DNA of 64,000 nt, from the NCBI RefSeq assembly GCF_902635505.1, contig NC_045426.1:364051138-364115137 (forward strand), in the 5' to 3' direction. The notes beneath the pieces were generated by a model that saw only the letters and a list, made by a program, of their open reading frames with translations, was not told the origin of the DNA and did no database searches. Of the stretch, positions 1 to 10,709 are shown piece by piece; the stretch's first letter is position 1; every line of letters starts with the position of its first letter. Origin of the DNA: Sarcophilus harrisii. Its lineage: Eukaryota > Chordata > Mammalia > Dasyuromorphia > Dasyuridae. A program made the position numbers and the translations under genes.

Positions 1-1460
1 CCTGTGTTGCTTTTATTTGTCCCTGACCAGGGCACCTTTAATTCCTCAAGTCCTGACTCTTACATTCCCTCATTTAGCTCCCAGACAAGTATATTCTAAA
101 AGGGCTGTTAAATCCCTCTTCCTTAAGCCGACCTGGAGGAGGAGTACCTTCTTAGGGAAGGATTGGCAGATGGATTCTACAACAGGCCCCTGGCAGAGGC
201 TTCAAAATACTTCTCAAAGCCTTCCGTTGTAAGTCTGAAAAGGCTTCAGAATTTTTGCTAAGGGAGATCATACTCCCTGAAGGCCACACTATTTTACCTA
301 TTGTCCCTACTCCTTTGAAGAAACAAAAGCAGGAATTGGGGGAAAAGTGTTCTTTGGTACCTATTCTAGGAAAAGCTGTCTGGATGAGCCACATTCATGA
401 AAGCTTTTTCTTTCCCCTCAGTCTGCCCCTGGGAGGGATCCCTGGTTACTCTCCTTAGTAACCCTTATACTAACTCCAATTTGTTAATTCTATTTTACTC
501 ACATTTGATCCTTGCATTTTTTCATCTACTTGTGAGAGTTGTTTCTTCAAGACTGTAAGCAATGAGATTCCAATGATTTGGTAAACCTGAAATCACCATA
601 TCCCTGATTCTGCCACTCAGCACTCTCATCCTGCTGGTGCTGCCTGCAAGTCACCCATCTCCCCTCCTCAGTCTGGATCCCACTAGGCTGCATCAGCTTC
701 TCACCCTTTTCAGGCTGAAGCAGGTCCAGAAGATGAGATCTTTGTCCCTTTGTCTCAAATGAATCTGGGTCTGGACTGCTTGAAGTGGGAAGAATGGGAT
801 AATGGCTCTGGGGCCTTGGGCCTGGCCAGTGCTGGAGTTCCATGAATAACACCAGCTGCCAGCGGCCAATTGTGTCTCTATGAAGACAGGGATTCCAAGA
901 CAGATGGTGGGAGATGGTGGGAAGTGGTGGAAGTGGGGTCTCTGATTTCTGCTCATTGCTTTAAGCAGCATTATCCCATTACCTGCTTGCTTATGGACTT
1001 AAGCATCAGAATGGGCCAAGATTCCTTAGTTAAAGTGATGCCAGAAAGCTTCCACTGATGTGAGGCTGTTGGATCTTTCTAAATGGTAGATGGCAGGTTA
1101 CAGTTAATACTGAGGAGAGGGATGAGCTTGAAGGCCTCAATAACCAGGATGTCTTAGTGAAAGAAATGCATCAGGACTAGTGGGAGAAGGAATGAAATAA
1201 AGAGAAGGGAACTAATTTCTTTTTTGTTGTTGTTGTTATTGTTCTCAGCATCTAGTGCAAATGCTTTGAACCTAATTATTACTTGAAAAATTTTAAATAT
1301 TATTTTTTAAATAATGTCAGAAATATGATGCTATGTCAGAGCTACTTGGGTTTTTATAATGTATTCCCAAAGATGATGTAAAACAGATCAAAGGGAATTA
1401 ATCTCTAATTGTAAATTTTTAGGGTAGAGAAAGATAATTTGAAGGAACAGGAGTAAGCAT
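1..1460. other. Unassigned intergenic sequence
   Basis: I recognise no gene or clear repeat here. Several short frames are open on both strands, but none has a family motif, a splice context or a codon pattern that stands out. Faint MIR-like wording appears near 1470-1560. Probably unique or very old repeat-derived DNA. Confidence 0.4.
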
Positions 1461-1639
1461 TGTATCCTGTCAAGAATACTGGACTTGATTTTAGAAGATC
1501 TAGTTTATATATTGTCTGGAGCACCTTCACAATCTTCTCTGAATCCATTTCCTTTTCCCAAAGGGTCCCAAAGGGATATGATGTGCTGTGATTCTGCTCA
1601 AATCACATTATAGGATCTGCAGCTGTAAAGTTAGAAGGG

Positions 1640-2215
1640 GCTTTATTTTTTAATAATACCTTTTTATGTTTTGAAATATATGTAAAGATAGTTCTCAACA
1701 TTCACCCTTGCAAAATCTTGTGTTCCAAATTTTTCTCCCTCCCTCCCACCCTAGACAGCAAGTCATCTAATAGGTTAAGCATGTGCAATACTTCTAAACA
1801 TATTTTCACACTTATCATGGTGTCCAAGAAAAATCAGATCAAAAAGGGAAAAAATGAGAAAATAAAAGCAAGCAAACAACAAAAAAGCTGAAAATACTAT
1901 GTTGTGCTCCACACTCAGTTGCCATAGTTCTCTCTCTGGGTGCAGATGGCTCTCTCCATCACGAGTCTATTGGAATAGACTTGAATCACCTCATTGTTGA
2001 AAAAAGCCACATCCATCACAGTTGATCATCACCTAATCTTGTTGTTGCTGTGTAAAATATTCTTTTGGTTCTACTCATTTCACTTTCCATCAGTTCATGT
2101 AAGTCTTTGCAGACCTTTCTGAAATCATCCTGCTGATCACTTTTTATAGAATAGTAACATTCAATTAATTTATATACCATAATTTATTCAGCTATTTTCC
2201 AAATGAGGGGCATCT
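1640..2215 (-). mobile_element. L1 3' end (3'UTR plus ORF2 C-terminus), 5'-truncated
   Basis: Read on the minus strand, this is the same 3'UTR and ORF2 C-terminal sequence found at 15690-16200, 26395-26970 and 63300-63660. It includes the A-rich stretch around 1840-1900 and the block encoding the last ORF2 residues. The A-tail side lies at the left. Many differences from the other copies suggest an old insertion. I saw no convincing target-site duplication. Confidence 0.8.
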
Positions 2216-2629
2216 GAAGGGCCTTTGGAATCTAGGCAAGCCCAATTATTTAGGAGATTAGATGTTGCCCAAGATCAGACAGATTGTAGATTCTGAGCTC
2301 AAAGGCAACTACAGAGGCCTTTTGTTCCAACCCAGGATTTGCCCTTCACACTTAGCATGCTCTCAGTTTTCTTATCTGAAGAAGGAGTGGATTGAACAAA
2401 ATCACTTCCGGGGTCTTTTTCTGGTCAAAGATACAAACTTGTAGAATAGAAGACCCAAAGGATGAAAAATGTGTTTCTGATTAGACATCAGCTGCTGAAA
2501 TTAAAGTGAATCAAGAATGATATTTCTGCTCATTGCATTTTTTTTCCCCATCATAGTAGCCTAGCTCCCTATCTTTCTCTCAACTGGTATCATATAGTGT
2601 GACTCAGATGCATGACAAATTCACAAAAT

Positions 2630-2765
2630 GGAACCGTGGTATATCAACTCTGGAGGGATCTTTAAAATCATATAATACAACCCCATCATTTTATAGAGGA
2701 AAAAAAACTCAGGAGAAGTAATTGGTCCAAGTCAACACAGTAGATAAGTGGCAGAAAAGGTATAG
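2630..2765 (-). repeat. MIR/MIR3-like CORE-SINE fragment
   Basis: It carries the degraded wording of a MIR 3' half read in reverse: a 'ttttatagaggaaa' stretch followed by a 'caagtcaacacagtagataagtggcag' stretch. No TSD was seen and it is heavily diverged. Confidence 0.45.
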
Positions 2766-2925
2766 ATACTAGATAAAAGTATCTAGATATTAGATACTAA
2801 GACATTTGACCTATTGAAAGAAAACAGAAGGATTTTTATGTGACAGGTATGCTCCATTCAAGGGAAGAACAAGCATTTATTAAGCATCTATAATGTGCTT
2901 ATATTTTATCATTTACCATGGGACT

Positions 2926-3290
2926 TCAGGTTGAGGGTAACCAACAGGTCTCAACCCATTGGTGAGTTGGGGTGTCTATCCCAAGCATGTGAAGATGGGA
3001 GGATAAAAACAATTTGTTCCAATGGACTTGAAGGTGTCTGAGGCAGATGCTATATGGAGCATCTAAAGCTTGGTCAGACACCCAAGATGCCAACATCATC
3101 CACTCCTTTGTAGGCCATGACCAATCTTGACTTTTGTCTTGTTGCTGGAGTTCAATGACTCTAGAAGAGAGAGTGAGGGCAAAGGCTTTGAGCATTTTGG
3201 CTTCAAGTTCATCACATGTGGACCAAGATATCACCTCATGATGTCATTGGTCTGCTTTGAAAACAAAGGATGAACAACAACAATCCACAG
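2926..3290 (+). repeat. 3' terminal fragment of an EN-RT LINE (same family as 29505-33130)
   Basis: The right end reads as a LINE 3' terminus with a 'gatgtcattggtctgctttg' block, then 'aaaacaaaggatgaacaa' and a short (CAA)n tail. The same terminal wording, in the other orientation, starts the copy at 11290-11545 and the long LINE at 29505. The 102-codon open frame on the opposite strand is therefore chance. The assignment rests on visual similarity among the three copies. Confidence 0.55.
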
Positions 3291-3354
3291 AATCTTCTCT
3301 ATAAGAGAACTTCACCTGACCACTCTAATAAGTGGTGATCTCTCCCATGCTGCG

Positions 3355-3605
3355 GAATCTTCTTCTTCTTCTAGTTCTTCTTCTACTACTACTTTCTTCT
3401 TCTCCTACTTCTGCTATGACTACTACTTTCTTCTAGTATTCTTCTTCTATTATTACTACCTCTTTCTTCTTTCTCATCTTCTTTTTTCTTCTTCCTTCAT
3501 CTTCTTTTCTTCTTTTTTTCTTCTTCTCCTCCTTCCCTTCCTCTTCCTCTTCCTCCTCCTTCTTCTTCTATTACTTTTCCTCTTCTCTTCCTGCTCCTCC
3601 TCCTT
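3355..3605. repeat. TTC/TTCT-rich pyrimidine tract
   Basis: About 250 bp of interrupted TTC, TACTAC and CCT triplets on the plus strand. It is the pyrimidine partner of the purine tract at 3830-4077. The two are near complements of each other, including the shared 'ctagttcttcttctac' type interruptions. Confidence 0.9.
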
Positions 3606-3695
3606 TTAGCAAAGTAACTCTCTTTAATAATAGGGAGTTATGTGGTTCTGTGAGTGTCACAGAGGACAGTATGGGGCTTGAAAAGAAGAAAATCT

Positions 3696-3832
3696 GGGGT
3701 GCAACTAGGTGGTGCAGTGATAGAGCCCTGGCTCTGGAGTCAGGAGGATCTGAGATCAAATTTGGTCTCAGATACAGCACAAGCTGTGTAACCTTGGGTA
3801 AGATACTTAGTCCTGATTATTGTGTCAAAAGG
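3696..3832 (+). repeat. tRNA-derived marsupial-type SINE (short-tail class)
   Basis: It begins 'ggtgcaactaggtggtgcag', the tRNA-like head shared by all SINEs here, and continues through 'ggctctggagtcaggagga' and a B-box-like 'gagatcaaatttgg'. An RNA polymerase III promoter is implied by the A- and B-box wording. The 3' part runs into the purine tract, so the tail may have seeded the microsatellite. Confidence 0.8.
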
Positions 3833-4077
3833 AAGAGGAGCAGGAAGAGAAAAGGAAATGTAGAAGTAGTAGTAGTAATAGAACTAGAAGAAGTAGGAGA
3901 AGAACTAGAAGAAGGAGAAGAACTAGAAGAAGGAGAAGGAGAAGAAGAAGAAGAAAGAGGAGGAGAAAAAGGAGAAGGAATAGAAGGAGGAAGAGAAGAA
4001 GAAGGAAGAGGAGGAGGAGGAGGAGGAAGAAGAGAAAAAGGAGAAGGAGGAGGAAGAGAAGAAGAAGAAGAAGACCT
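3830..4077. repeat. GAA/GGA/GAAGGA purine microsatellite
   Basis: About 250 bp of almost pure purine on the plus strand, evolving from GTA/GAA triplets into GGA and GAA repeats. It explains the acidic, basic or leucine/serine-rich open frames over this stretch in every reading frame. It lies between the SINE head at 3696 and SINE-like 3' sequence at 4080. Confidence 0.95.
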
Positions 4078-4079
4078 AG

Positions 4080-4250
4080 GTTCACTTCTCACTTCTTATT
4101 GGAGTTGTATGGCTAACAAATCACTTCTCCTTTTAGCCCTCAGTTTCCTTATCTATAAAATAGAAATAATAAAACCTGCAGTACCAACTTGACAGGGATT
4201 TGGTGAGGTTTAAAGGAAATATTGTATACAAAGTTACTTTCTATTCTCAA
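4080..4250 (+). repeat. CORE-SINE/MIR 3' half
   Basis: It has the conserved 'ctcagtttccttatctataa' and 'taataaaacctgc' blocks typical of MIR/CORE-SINE 3' halves in plus orientation. It may be the second half of the SINE that begins at 3696, pushed apart by growth of the purine tract. Confidence 0.6.
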
Positions 4251-4451
4251 ACTATAGAAATTTTAGTTTCATTAGAGAAAGTATTAATTTTTGTTTCATT
4301 TTCTAGTTGGGAACAGAGACAGCAAAAAACCAAGACTTGTCATATAGCTGAAAAGCAGTGGGTTGAGAATTCAGGGTGAATAGCTTATTCTGGTTGTCCA
4401 CCCCCTATTATCTTCCAAGTTTTCTTCCCCATTCACCAGTAATGTTCCTAA

Positions 4452-4686
4452 TGTTTGTTGCTGCTTAGTTTCTTTAGGACCCATTTGGGGTTTTCCTGGC
4501 TAAGATACTCGAACTGTTTGCCATTTCCTTCTCTAACTCATTTTTAAAGATGAGGAAACTGAAGCAAATAGGGTTAAATGGCTTGCCCAGGGTCACATAA
4601 CTAGGAAATACCTAAGACTGGATTTGAACTCAGGACTTCCTGACTCTAGACCCTATGCTCTATCCACTGTACCATGTAGCTGCCCC
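4452..4686 (-). repeat. tRNA-head/CORE/RTE-tail SINE
   Basis: Read on the minus strand it has the whole series: tRNA-like head 'ggggcagctacatggtacag', B-box-like 'gagttcaaatcc', the CORE block with 'tcagtttcctcatc', 'gagaaggaaatggcaaac', and a tail matching RTE/BovB 3' ends. The same layout recurs at 5671, 12141, 27237, 37978, 44953, 46757 and 50206. Nearly full length. Confidence 0.85.
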
Positions 4687-5059
4687 TAGTATTTAGTAGA
4701 TAGGAAAATCATTCAAGACTTGTACCAAGGTAAGGGATTCCTGCTTTGATATGGATTAGGCTAGATCACTTGTGACTCCTTTTCACTCAGGTGAAAACCT
4801 GAGAAATTTTTATGTGACATTGGATATATAGGTATATTAAATAGGTATACAAATCAAAAATTTATTGATATTAAATCATAATTGTGTGACTCACACATTC
4901 ACAGGATATCACAGTTCACTAGCCCTGGCTGACATCCTTTGTACACATTCTGTATAATGCAGGTAACTCATTTGCCTCCTTATTTATTTCATGAGAGTGA
5001 AAAGAAATTAAATGTATAGAACTGATAGTTCAGTGGGCATTGTGTTTAATACTAGGAAA

Positions 5060-5445
5060 CCTGTTTTTTAGGAGGGACATTGACAAATTGGAGCATGTCC
5101 AGAGAAAGGTGACCTGGATATTAAGGTTTGAACCATGAAGGTTCAAAAGAGGAATGGCTGAAAGAACTTGGAATGTTCGGCCTGAAGAAGAGAACATTTA
5201 GTGATGGTAGTCATGGGAAGGAATGCCACAAAGGATGATTGTCCACACTTAAAGTAAAGTGAGTAAAATGTATTCTGAGTGACTCCAGGAAATAGCTTGG
5301 ATAAATAAATACAATTTACTAGGAAGTACCGGTTTCCACTATGCACAAGGATGAGCTTCCTAACAGAGCTATCCATCTGAGGATACTGAACTCCCCACCA
5401 CAGCAAGTATTTAAGCATAAACTGTATGACTACTTTGCACAGAAA
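5060..5445 (+). mobile_element. CR1/L3-like LINE, C-terminal RT region, fossil
   Basis: Plus-strand reading gives the CR1-family landmark LEHVQRKVTW near 5091, then fragments matching the stretch that normally reads 'YEERLRELGLFSLEKRR', and an end close to 'ILNSPPQQVFKHKLYDYF'. Stops and shifts are frequent, so this is an ancient remnant. CR1/L3 LINEs are widespread in amniotes. Assignment by recalled family pattern only. Confidence 0.65.
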
Positions 5446-5670
5446 TTGAAAAAGAAGTTCATTTCATCATCAGATTATTTTTAAGATTCCTTTTGAAAAT
5501 TCTATAGTTTTAAGATTCTATTTAAGGACAGCAAGATGGTAGGTTCCCAGAGGTTAGAATAGCAATTTAATTGAGAGTTTTGAAGCTCAGAGGCAGGTGG
5601 ATCAATAACGGGGAGAAAGGCTACAAGGGGAGAAGAATTTCACTCAAATAAAATGCATTGCAGAGAAAGA

Positions 5671-5910
5671 AGTTGTTCACTATTTTCAGTTGTATCTGAT
5701 TCTTTGTGACCTGATTTGTGGTTTTCTTGGCAAAGATACTGGGCTGGTTTGCCATTTCCTTCTCCAATTCATTTTTACAGATGAGGAATTGAGGCAAACA
5801 GGGTTAAATGATTTGCCCAGAGTCACACAACTAGTAAGTGTCTGAGACCACATTCAAACTCAGTCTTCCTGACTTCAGGCCCACCACTCCTTCCACTACA
5901 TCACTTAATC
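5671..5910 (-). repeat. tRNA-head/CORE/RTE-tail SINE
   Basis: Same design as the copy at 4452. The RTE-type tail ('ttctttgtgacctgatttg') is at the left, the CORE block in the middle and the tRNA head at the right, where it is more decayed ('cactacatcacttaatctg'). Confidence 0.8.
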
Positions 5911-6339
5911 TGTGGTTAATCTGAGGGTACTTAAGATACTTAAGAGTCCTGGAGAGAGAAGTCTATGTTAGACATTTTTATAAAACAGCAAATAAAGTGT
6001 CATTAGATCCTGAAATGGGTGCCAAATTTTCAGGACCCTTCCTAAAATTCATTGCAGTTCTATTTACCCATGTTTCTGTAAAGCATAATAATAATGAATG
6101 TCTGATTAATAGAAAGTAGAATTTAAAAGTTTTTAATTATAGTTGGCATTTATATAGCTCCTCTTTTTACATACGTAGAAATAGAAATGATGTGATTAGT
6201 TCAAAGTCACACCAGTTATGTGTTATCTTCTGGATCAGAATTCACACCTTCTGAGACCAAATCCAATATTCCTTTTAGCAATCATACTTTCCCCAATGGA
6301 GTACCTGCACTGAGCTTGGAAGGATCTGGAGTCAGCTCC

Positions 6340-6487
6340 CCATCTTTTTTTGCCAGGCAATTGGGGTTAAGTGACTTGCCAAAGATCACACAGCAAGTAA
6401 GTGTCAAGTGTCTGAGACTATATTCAAATTCAGATCCTCTTGACTTCAGGGCTGGTGCTCTATCCACTGCACCATCTAGCTGCTCCA
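6340..6487 (-). repeat. tRNA-derived SINE, short-tail class
   Basis: On the minus strand the head 'ggagcagctagatggtgcag' is followed by 'gtctcagacacttgacactt' and a 'ccccaattgcctggcaaaaa' tail. It lacks the RTE tail, so it belongs with the copies at 3696, 7842 and 61958 rather than with 4452. Confidence 0.8.
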
Positions 6488-6489
6488 AT

Positions 6490-7835
6490 TCCCCACATTT
6501 AGAAAGGGAGTGGAGCCCTGGTGTTTTTGCTTTTCTGGTCCCTTCAAACAGTAGCTTTCCTGCCAACTGGCATTTCCTTCCAAAAAGCCAAGTGTTTTGT
6601 TTTATTTTTTATTATGTTGTTTCTGGCTTTCCTAGTTTTATAGGCATATTATTGAACATTTTAAACTTTGTCCCTATACCCTCAGATAATTTTAAAAATC
6701 AAGATAATAAATGTATAAATTTTAAGAGCTACATAAATGTTTACTAGTAACCTCATTCTGGATGTTTCCTAGACAGCATGCACATGGCCCTCTCATTCCT
6801 TTTGGAAACTGGGGAGATTACTTTTTATTGTTCTTGTTATTACTCCAGGTGGGCCTCTCCTTAAACAAAGACTGTATACAACAATCCAGAATGAAAACAT
6901 GGAGGGAAGATAGCCATTAAGTAATTACCGGATATTTATTCATGCTAGAAAAAAAAATTCCTAGTAGCACAATAAGCATTTAAAGCTTGAATTTATTTGT
7001 TAAAAATTGGCAGAGCCAGTGTGACATAGAAAAGAGAAGTTTGGGATTAGAATTGAAAGACTGTGATGAATTTCCTAACCTATTCCTTATTGATTATTTG
7101 ACCCTAAGTAAGTCATTTATCTTCTCCAAGTCTCAATTTACCCATCTACAATATTTGGTGGGTGGAAAAAGCCTGCAGTTTCATTCTATCCCTTGCTGGT
7201 ATAGATCAGAAATTGTTTAAGGGAGTTACACATAATCTAAAGAATTGTCTGAGGGCTGGCTGGTTACCTTATCTCTTCACTTGGGCACCATGTGGTGAAG
7301 AATCCATAGCCATTTCTATTTCTTCTGCCTCTATTATTTCTCTTATTTTCTGTCTCATGTGAATGAGGAAGAAGGCAGCTCTAAAGAGTAATTTGCTTGA
7401 TCTTGCTGGGAAATGGACTAAGCTCATAATTGATCTTCTGAGTCCCATAAGAAGATGAATGACTCATTCTTTGGCTATATCATATCATCAAATTTGGTAG
7501 AAGAAAATGTCATTGTCTCCATGGATGGCAGTTTGTTGGTTAATATTTAACAACTGATTCCAAAAGATGCATGAATGACACACATTTAATTTGTGTTATT
7601 AATATTTTATTTATTACTTTCTTAAGTCTAGATAAGACTTAAGAAACAGATCAAGCCTTGATTTACAGCATTTTTTGATTTTCAAGGCATAAATGCTCAC
7701 ACTGAAAATTTAACAATTGGCTTTCTCAAATTACTTTGAGCTGGTTCTAATCACACCCCAGCCCAATTACCAAGGCAGTAGAGGAGAATGGGGTACTAGT
7801 TTGGGAGGTTTTTGTTTTTCAGGTATTGCTATATA
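6490..7835. other. Unassigned intergenic sequence
   Basis: No gene or confident repeat recognised. Open frames of 60-80 codons occur (for example 6987-7220) but show no motif or splice context. AT-rich throughout. Confidence 0.4.
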
Positions 7836-7841
7836 TTTTCA

Positions 7842-8024
7842 GAGAAGCTAGGTGGTACAGTACAGGCCCTGAAGTCACCAAGACTCATTCATTTTCCTGA
7901 GTTCAAATCTGGCCTCAGACACTTATTAGTTATGTCACCCTTGGCAAGTCACTTAAATCTCATAACCTCAAAAAAATTTAAAAAAGAAAGAAAGAAAAAA
8001 TAAAAAATAAAAGAAATGGAAGGA
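7842..8024 (+). repeat. tRNA-derived SINE, short-tail class
   Basis: The plus-strand head 'agaagctaggtggtacagta' is followed by a B-box-like 'gagttcaaatctggcctcag' and a degraded 'cataacctcaaaaaa' tail grading into an A-rich run. An extra segment near 7875-7895 separates head and body. Confidence 0.75.
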
Positions 8025-8049
8025 AGGGAAAAGATTAAGATAGTCAGGG

Positions 8050-8340
8050 ATCAGAGGATCAGTTTCCATGTTTGGCATTCAAGTCCCTCTATAATATAAT
8101 TCTAACCTACCTTCCCAACTTTACTTCTCACTGCTTTGCCACCAAACATGGATCATCTGTTTTAACTAGTCTTCTCATCGCTCCCAAACATGACAAGTTC
8201 CATATTTTCAATCTCACTATTTCCACTAAAGGGAAACTAGGTCTGTCATTTCATCTCAACTGATTTAAAGTCTATTTATTCTTGTCTCAGTTTAAGTCCC
8301 CCCTTCCCCATCAAGTTATACTACATCATTCTGTAGAGGG
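8050..8340 (+). mobile_element. L2 LINE fragment
   Basis: The wording 'ggcattcaagtccctctata' followed by 'ctaacctaccttcccaactt' and 'ttctcactgctttgcc' matches the L2 3' region that usually reads 'aaggccctccacaacctggcc'. Heavily diverged. Confidence 0.55.
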
Positions 8341-8369
8341 TGAACAGAAACAGCATGATTGAAGTAAAG

Positions 8370-8610
8370 AGAAGGTCCAAAGACCTAAAGCTGACCTTTA
8401 ATTTTGTGACTATTGAGTAAGTCAGTTTACTTTTTCTGAGTTTCACTTTTTTCATCTATAAAATGGGAGAAATAATACTTGCATTATCTACTTCTGAACA
8501 TCATTGTGAGACTTAAATGAGATAACAAATATAGTATTTTTAATATATATCACAAGTATAGCACCTTGTAAATCATAAGGCGCTGGATAAATATAAAATT
8601 ATTTTAGTGA
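8370..8610 (+). repeat. MIR/CORE-SINE
   Basis: It shows the MIR order: 'tgtgactattgagtaagtca', 'tctgagtttcacttttttca', 'ctataaaatgggagaaataa', then 'gtgagacttaaatgagataa' and 'aggcgctggataaatat' at the end. Nearly complete in plus orientation. Confidence 0.75.
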
Positions 8611-8741
8611 TTTCTTCATCTTTTGAACTTAGATTTACTATCAATGTGTTTGATTTAACATGTCACTTTGTACAGCTTTATAATGCCTTTGTACTATGTT
8701 ATTATTTAATTTTTATATTATTATTTAAGATCTTTATATAT

Positions 8742-8912
8742 GTCACAAAATTTTAGAGCTGAAAGAGAACCTAGAGACCAACTGGTCCAAATTCCTTTTT
8801 TTTTTATAGATGAGGAAATCAGCCCCCTCAGAGAGTTTCAGTGACTTGCTGAGGATCACACAAGTAATGGTTCCAAGTAGGATGCTCCCTATTGTACCAC
8901 ATTGCCTCTCTA
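8742..8912 (-). repeat. MIR3-like CORE-SINE
   Basis: It starts 'ttttagagctgaaagagaac', then 'gagaccaactggtccaaatt', a T-run, 'agatgaggaaatcagc' and 'cagtgacttgctgaggatca'. Layout typical of a MIR3-type repeat. It sits head to tail with the MIR at 8913. Confidence 0.6.
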
Positions 8913-9085
8913 TCTGGAATGGGAGTCAGAAAGCCTGGGAAACAGTCTGGGCTCTGTCACTACCTTGTCATATAACATTGAATAAATCCCTTCCTTTTCT
9001 TAACCTTCGATTCTATCTTCTGTAAGAGGAGAAGGCTGGACTAAAGAGCTTCTAAATTCCTTTTCTGCTCTGAGTCCAAAGCTCA
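8913..9085 (+). repeat. MIR
   Basis: Plus-strand MIR with 'ggagtcagaaagcctggg', 'tgggctctgtcactacctt' and an eroded 3' part ending 'gagcttctaaattccttt'. Confidence 0.6.
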
Positions 9086-9189
9086 GAAATATTCATTTAG
9101 TGCCTTTCCTTGGGGCTTTTCAGCTGAGCACATAACTTGAATGATCAAATCAATATGGTCTCTTTTGTCTTTCTTGTTTTTTCTTCAAG

Positions 9190-9330
9190 CCTCAAACTCT
9201 AGACATGTACATCAGCCCCTTGTATCTCCTGCAACCTGGAGGTTTCTAAGAAAAAGGGAAAATGGAGCAGAGAAAGAGGATGCAGTTCTTGATTCAGATA
9301 ATTGTTCTGATTTCTGTACAGCGTATCAAG
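9190..9330 (+). CDS. Candidate orphan coding exon, unknown gene
   Basis: A long pyrimidine tract (9158-9187) ends in AG at 9188-9189. From there the frame is open for 141 bases and stops at a strong donor, AAG then GTAGGT, at 9331. With codons starting at 9189, the exon begins after codon base 1 and ends on codon base 1, so it is a symmetric phase 1-1 exon of exactly 47 codons. The peptide includes HVHQPLVSPATWRFLRKR, an acidic middle and DNCSDFCTAYQ. I do not recognise a family. The donor-bordered frame also runs on for some codons, so this could be chance. No neighbouring exons were identified. Confidence 0.25.
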
Positions 9331-9379
9331 GTAGGTCGAACAAAGAAATTGGCTTTCCTAGTTGGATAGAATAGAAAGG

Positions 9380-9975
9380 TTGGGGCTAGGCCACAGTTAG
9401 CTGGAGATGTGAATAGATGCTTGCTAAAGTTCTAACAACTCCATGTATCTATGATTCTAAAGGCTAAATGTATGCTAGCAAAGAAAAAATGATGCAGTCT
9501 GGGGAGAAACTAAGGCTATGGGAAAGGGACCCTGTTGGACTCTGCACAGAGGGTCAGGATCTTGAGATGTGAAAGAGAAAGTGTGACTAGAGGAAGCAAA
9601 GGCAGAACAGTTAGAAGAGACAGGGCTAGGATAAGAAGGGGAGAGAGGGCTGAAGCTAAGGAATGTAGTATATTCAATAAAGGCTGTCCTCAAGGTCAGG
9701 GAGAATAAACAGGGAACTGGTGCAATCCTCCTTCCAAAGAAAGAAGAGTAAAAAACAGGCTGAAATTGGTCAAGGATATTACCATGAGGAAGGTAATTGG
9801 AGAGATGCAAAAATCACATTTTCAGGATCTTTGCCAAGAGAAAAGAAGGAAGGGGTGGGGCAAGAGGGAGAGAATAAGACACACAGAAAGAACAGGAAGA
9901 CTAAAATGGGGATGCACAGAGATATCAGGGAAAGATGCTATTTCTTTGCTTTAAAAAGCATCAGGGGCTTCTAAT
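9380..9975. other. Unassigned sequence, purine-rich on the plus strand
   Basis: No repeat family recognised. Frames at 9475-9810 (minus) and 9720-9974 (plus) overlap each other antisense and show no recognisable domain. Likely non-coding. Confidence 0.35.
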
Positions 9976-10086
9976 TGTTTCTTAAATAAAATGCTAGTAC
10001 CTTAACTTGGTATTCAAAACTCACCACAGCTTTACTCCCACCTACCTTTTTAGCCTTAATTCACATTATTTCCATTATTCACACTA

Positions 10087-10109
10087 TTTTTTTTTTTTTT
10101 TTTTTTTTT
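10087..10109. repeat. Poly(T), 23 bases
   Basis: Uninterrupted T run inside the L2 fragment. No element tail is recognisable beside it, so it may be an expanded T tract rather than an insertion scar. Confidence 0.9.
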
Positions 10110-10189
10110 GCTAAACTACCAGATATTCCATGAATCTGGCATTCTGTCTCCTGCCTTCATGGAGTCCCACAAACTGCACAGCTCATGAG

Positions 10190-10330
10190 TGTTACATTTG
10201 GATCTAGAAGACGGGGCTTTTAATCCTGTCTCTGACACCTTTTACACCATGTGACTTTGGAGAATTCCCTTAATTTTTTTTGGCTCTCACTTTTGTCATC
10301 AGTAGAATTAGTAGAATAGATCAGGGGAAT
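10190..10330 (+). repeat. MIR fragment
   Basis: 'ggatctagaagacggggctt', 'tcctgtctctgacacctttt' and 'catgtgactttggagaa' follow the MIR order. It lies within the L2 remnant. Confidence 0.55.
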
Positions 10331-10659
10331 CAAATTTAAATAAGAATGGGGGCCTCTAAACAGTAGATGAGGATCCTTGTGGGTCACATATTGACTTAGA
10401 AAATCATAAAAAAAGTTTATATTAAAAACGTACTGATATCAGTTCATTAAAATCAAATGGAAACTATCTTTTAACCTTATCTAGGTTGCAGTCATTCTAT
10501 TATTCTGTAAATAATTTCTTTCTTTCTTTTCTTTTGACTCTATTACAAAAAATTATACAAATCCAGGTTGGCTTTCTCCTCAGCTAATAATCTCAGAAAG
10601 TTGCTTAAAAGTTTTAAAAAGTTAACTAATTTGCCCATGGTAGCATAGTTTATATGTGT

Positions 10660-10665
10660 TATATA

Positions 10666-10707
<42 letters not shown>
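10660..10707. repeat. (AT)n microsatellite
   Basis: About 20 near-perfect AT units, uninterrupted from about 10671 to 10707, preceded by imperfect TATAA units. Confidence 0.95.

Positions 10708-10709
<2 letters not shown>

Noticed and set aside
2926-3234. 102-codon minus-strand frame
   Set aside because: Antisense to a LINE 3' end that recurs elsewhere in the window.
3650-4192. 180-codon acidic open frame (and basic, leucine and serine-rich frames in other phases)
   Set aside because: All lie over the GAA/GGA purine tract; any frame through such a repeat stays open.
6220-6747. 175-codon plus-strand frame
   Set aside because: Its middle is antisense to a tRNA-derived SINE (6340-6487); no protein motif.
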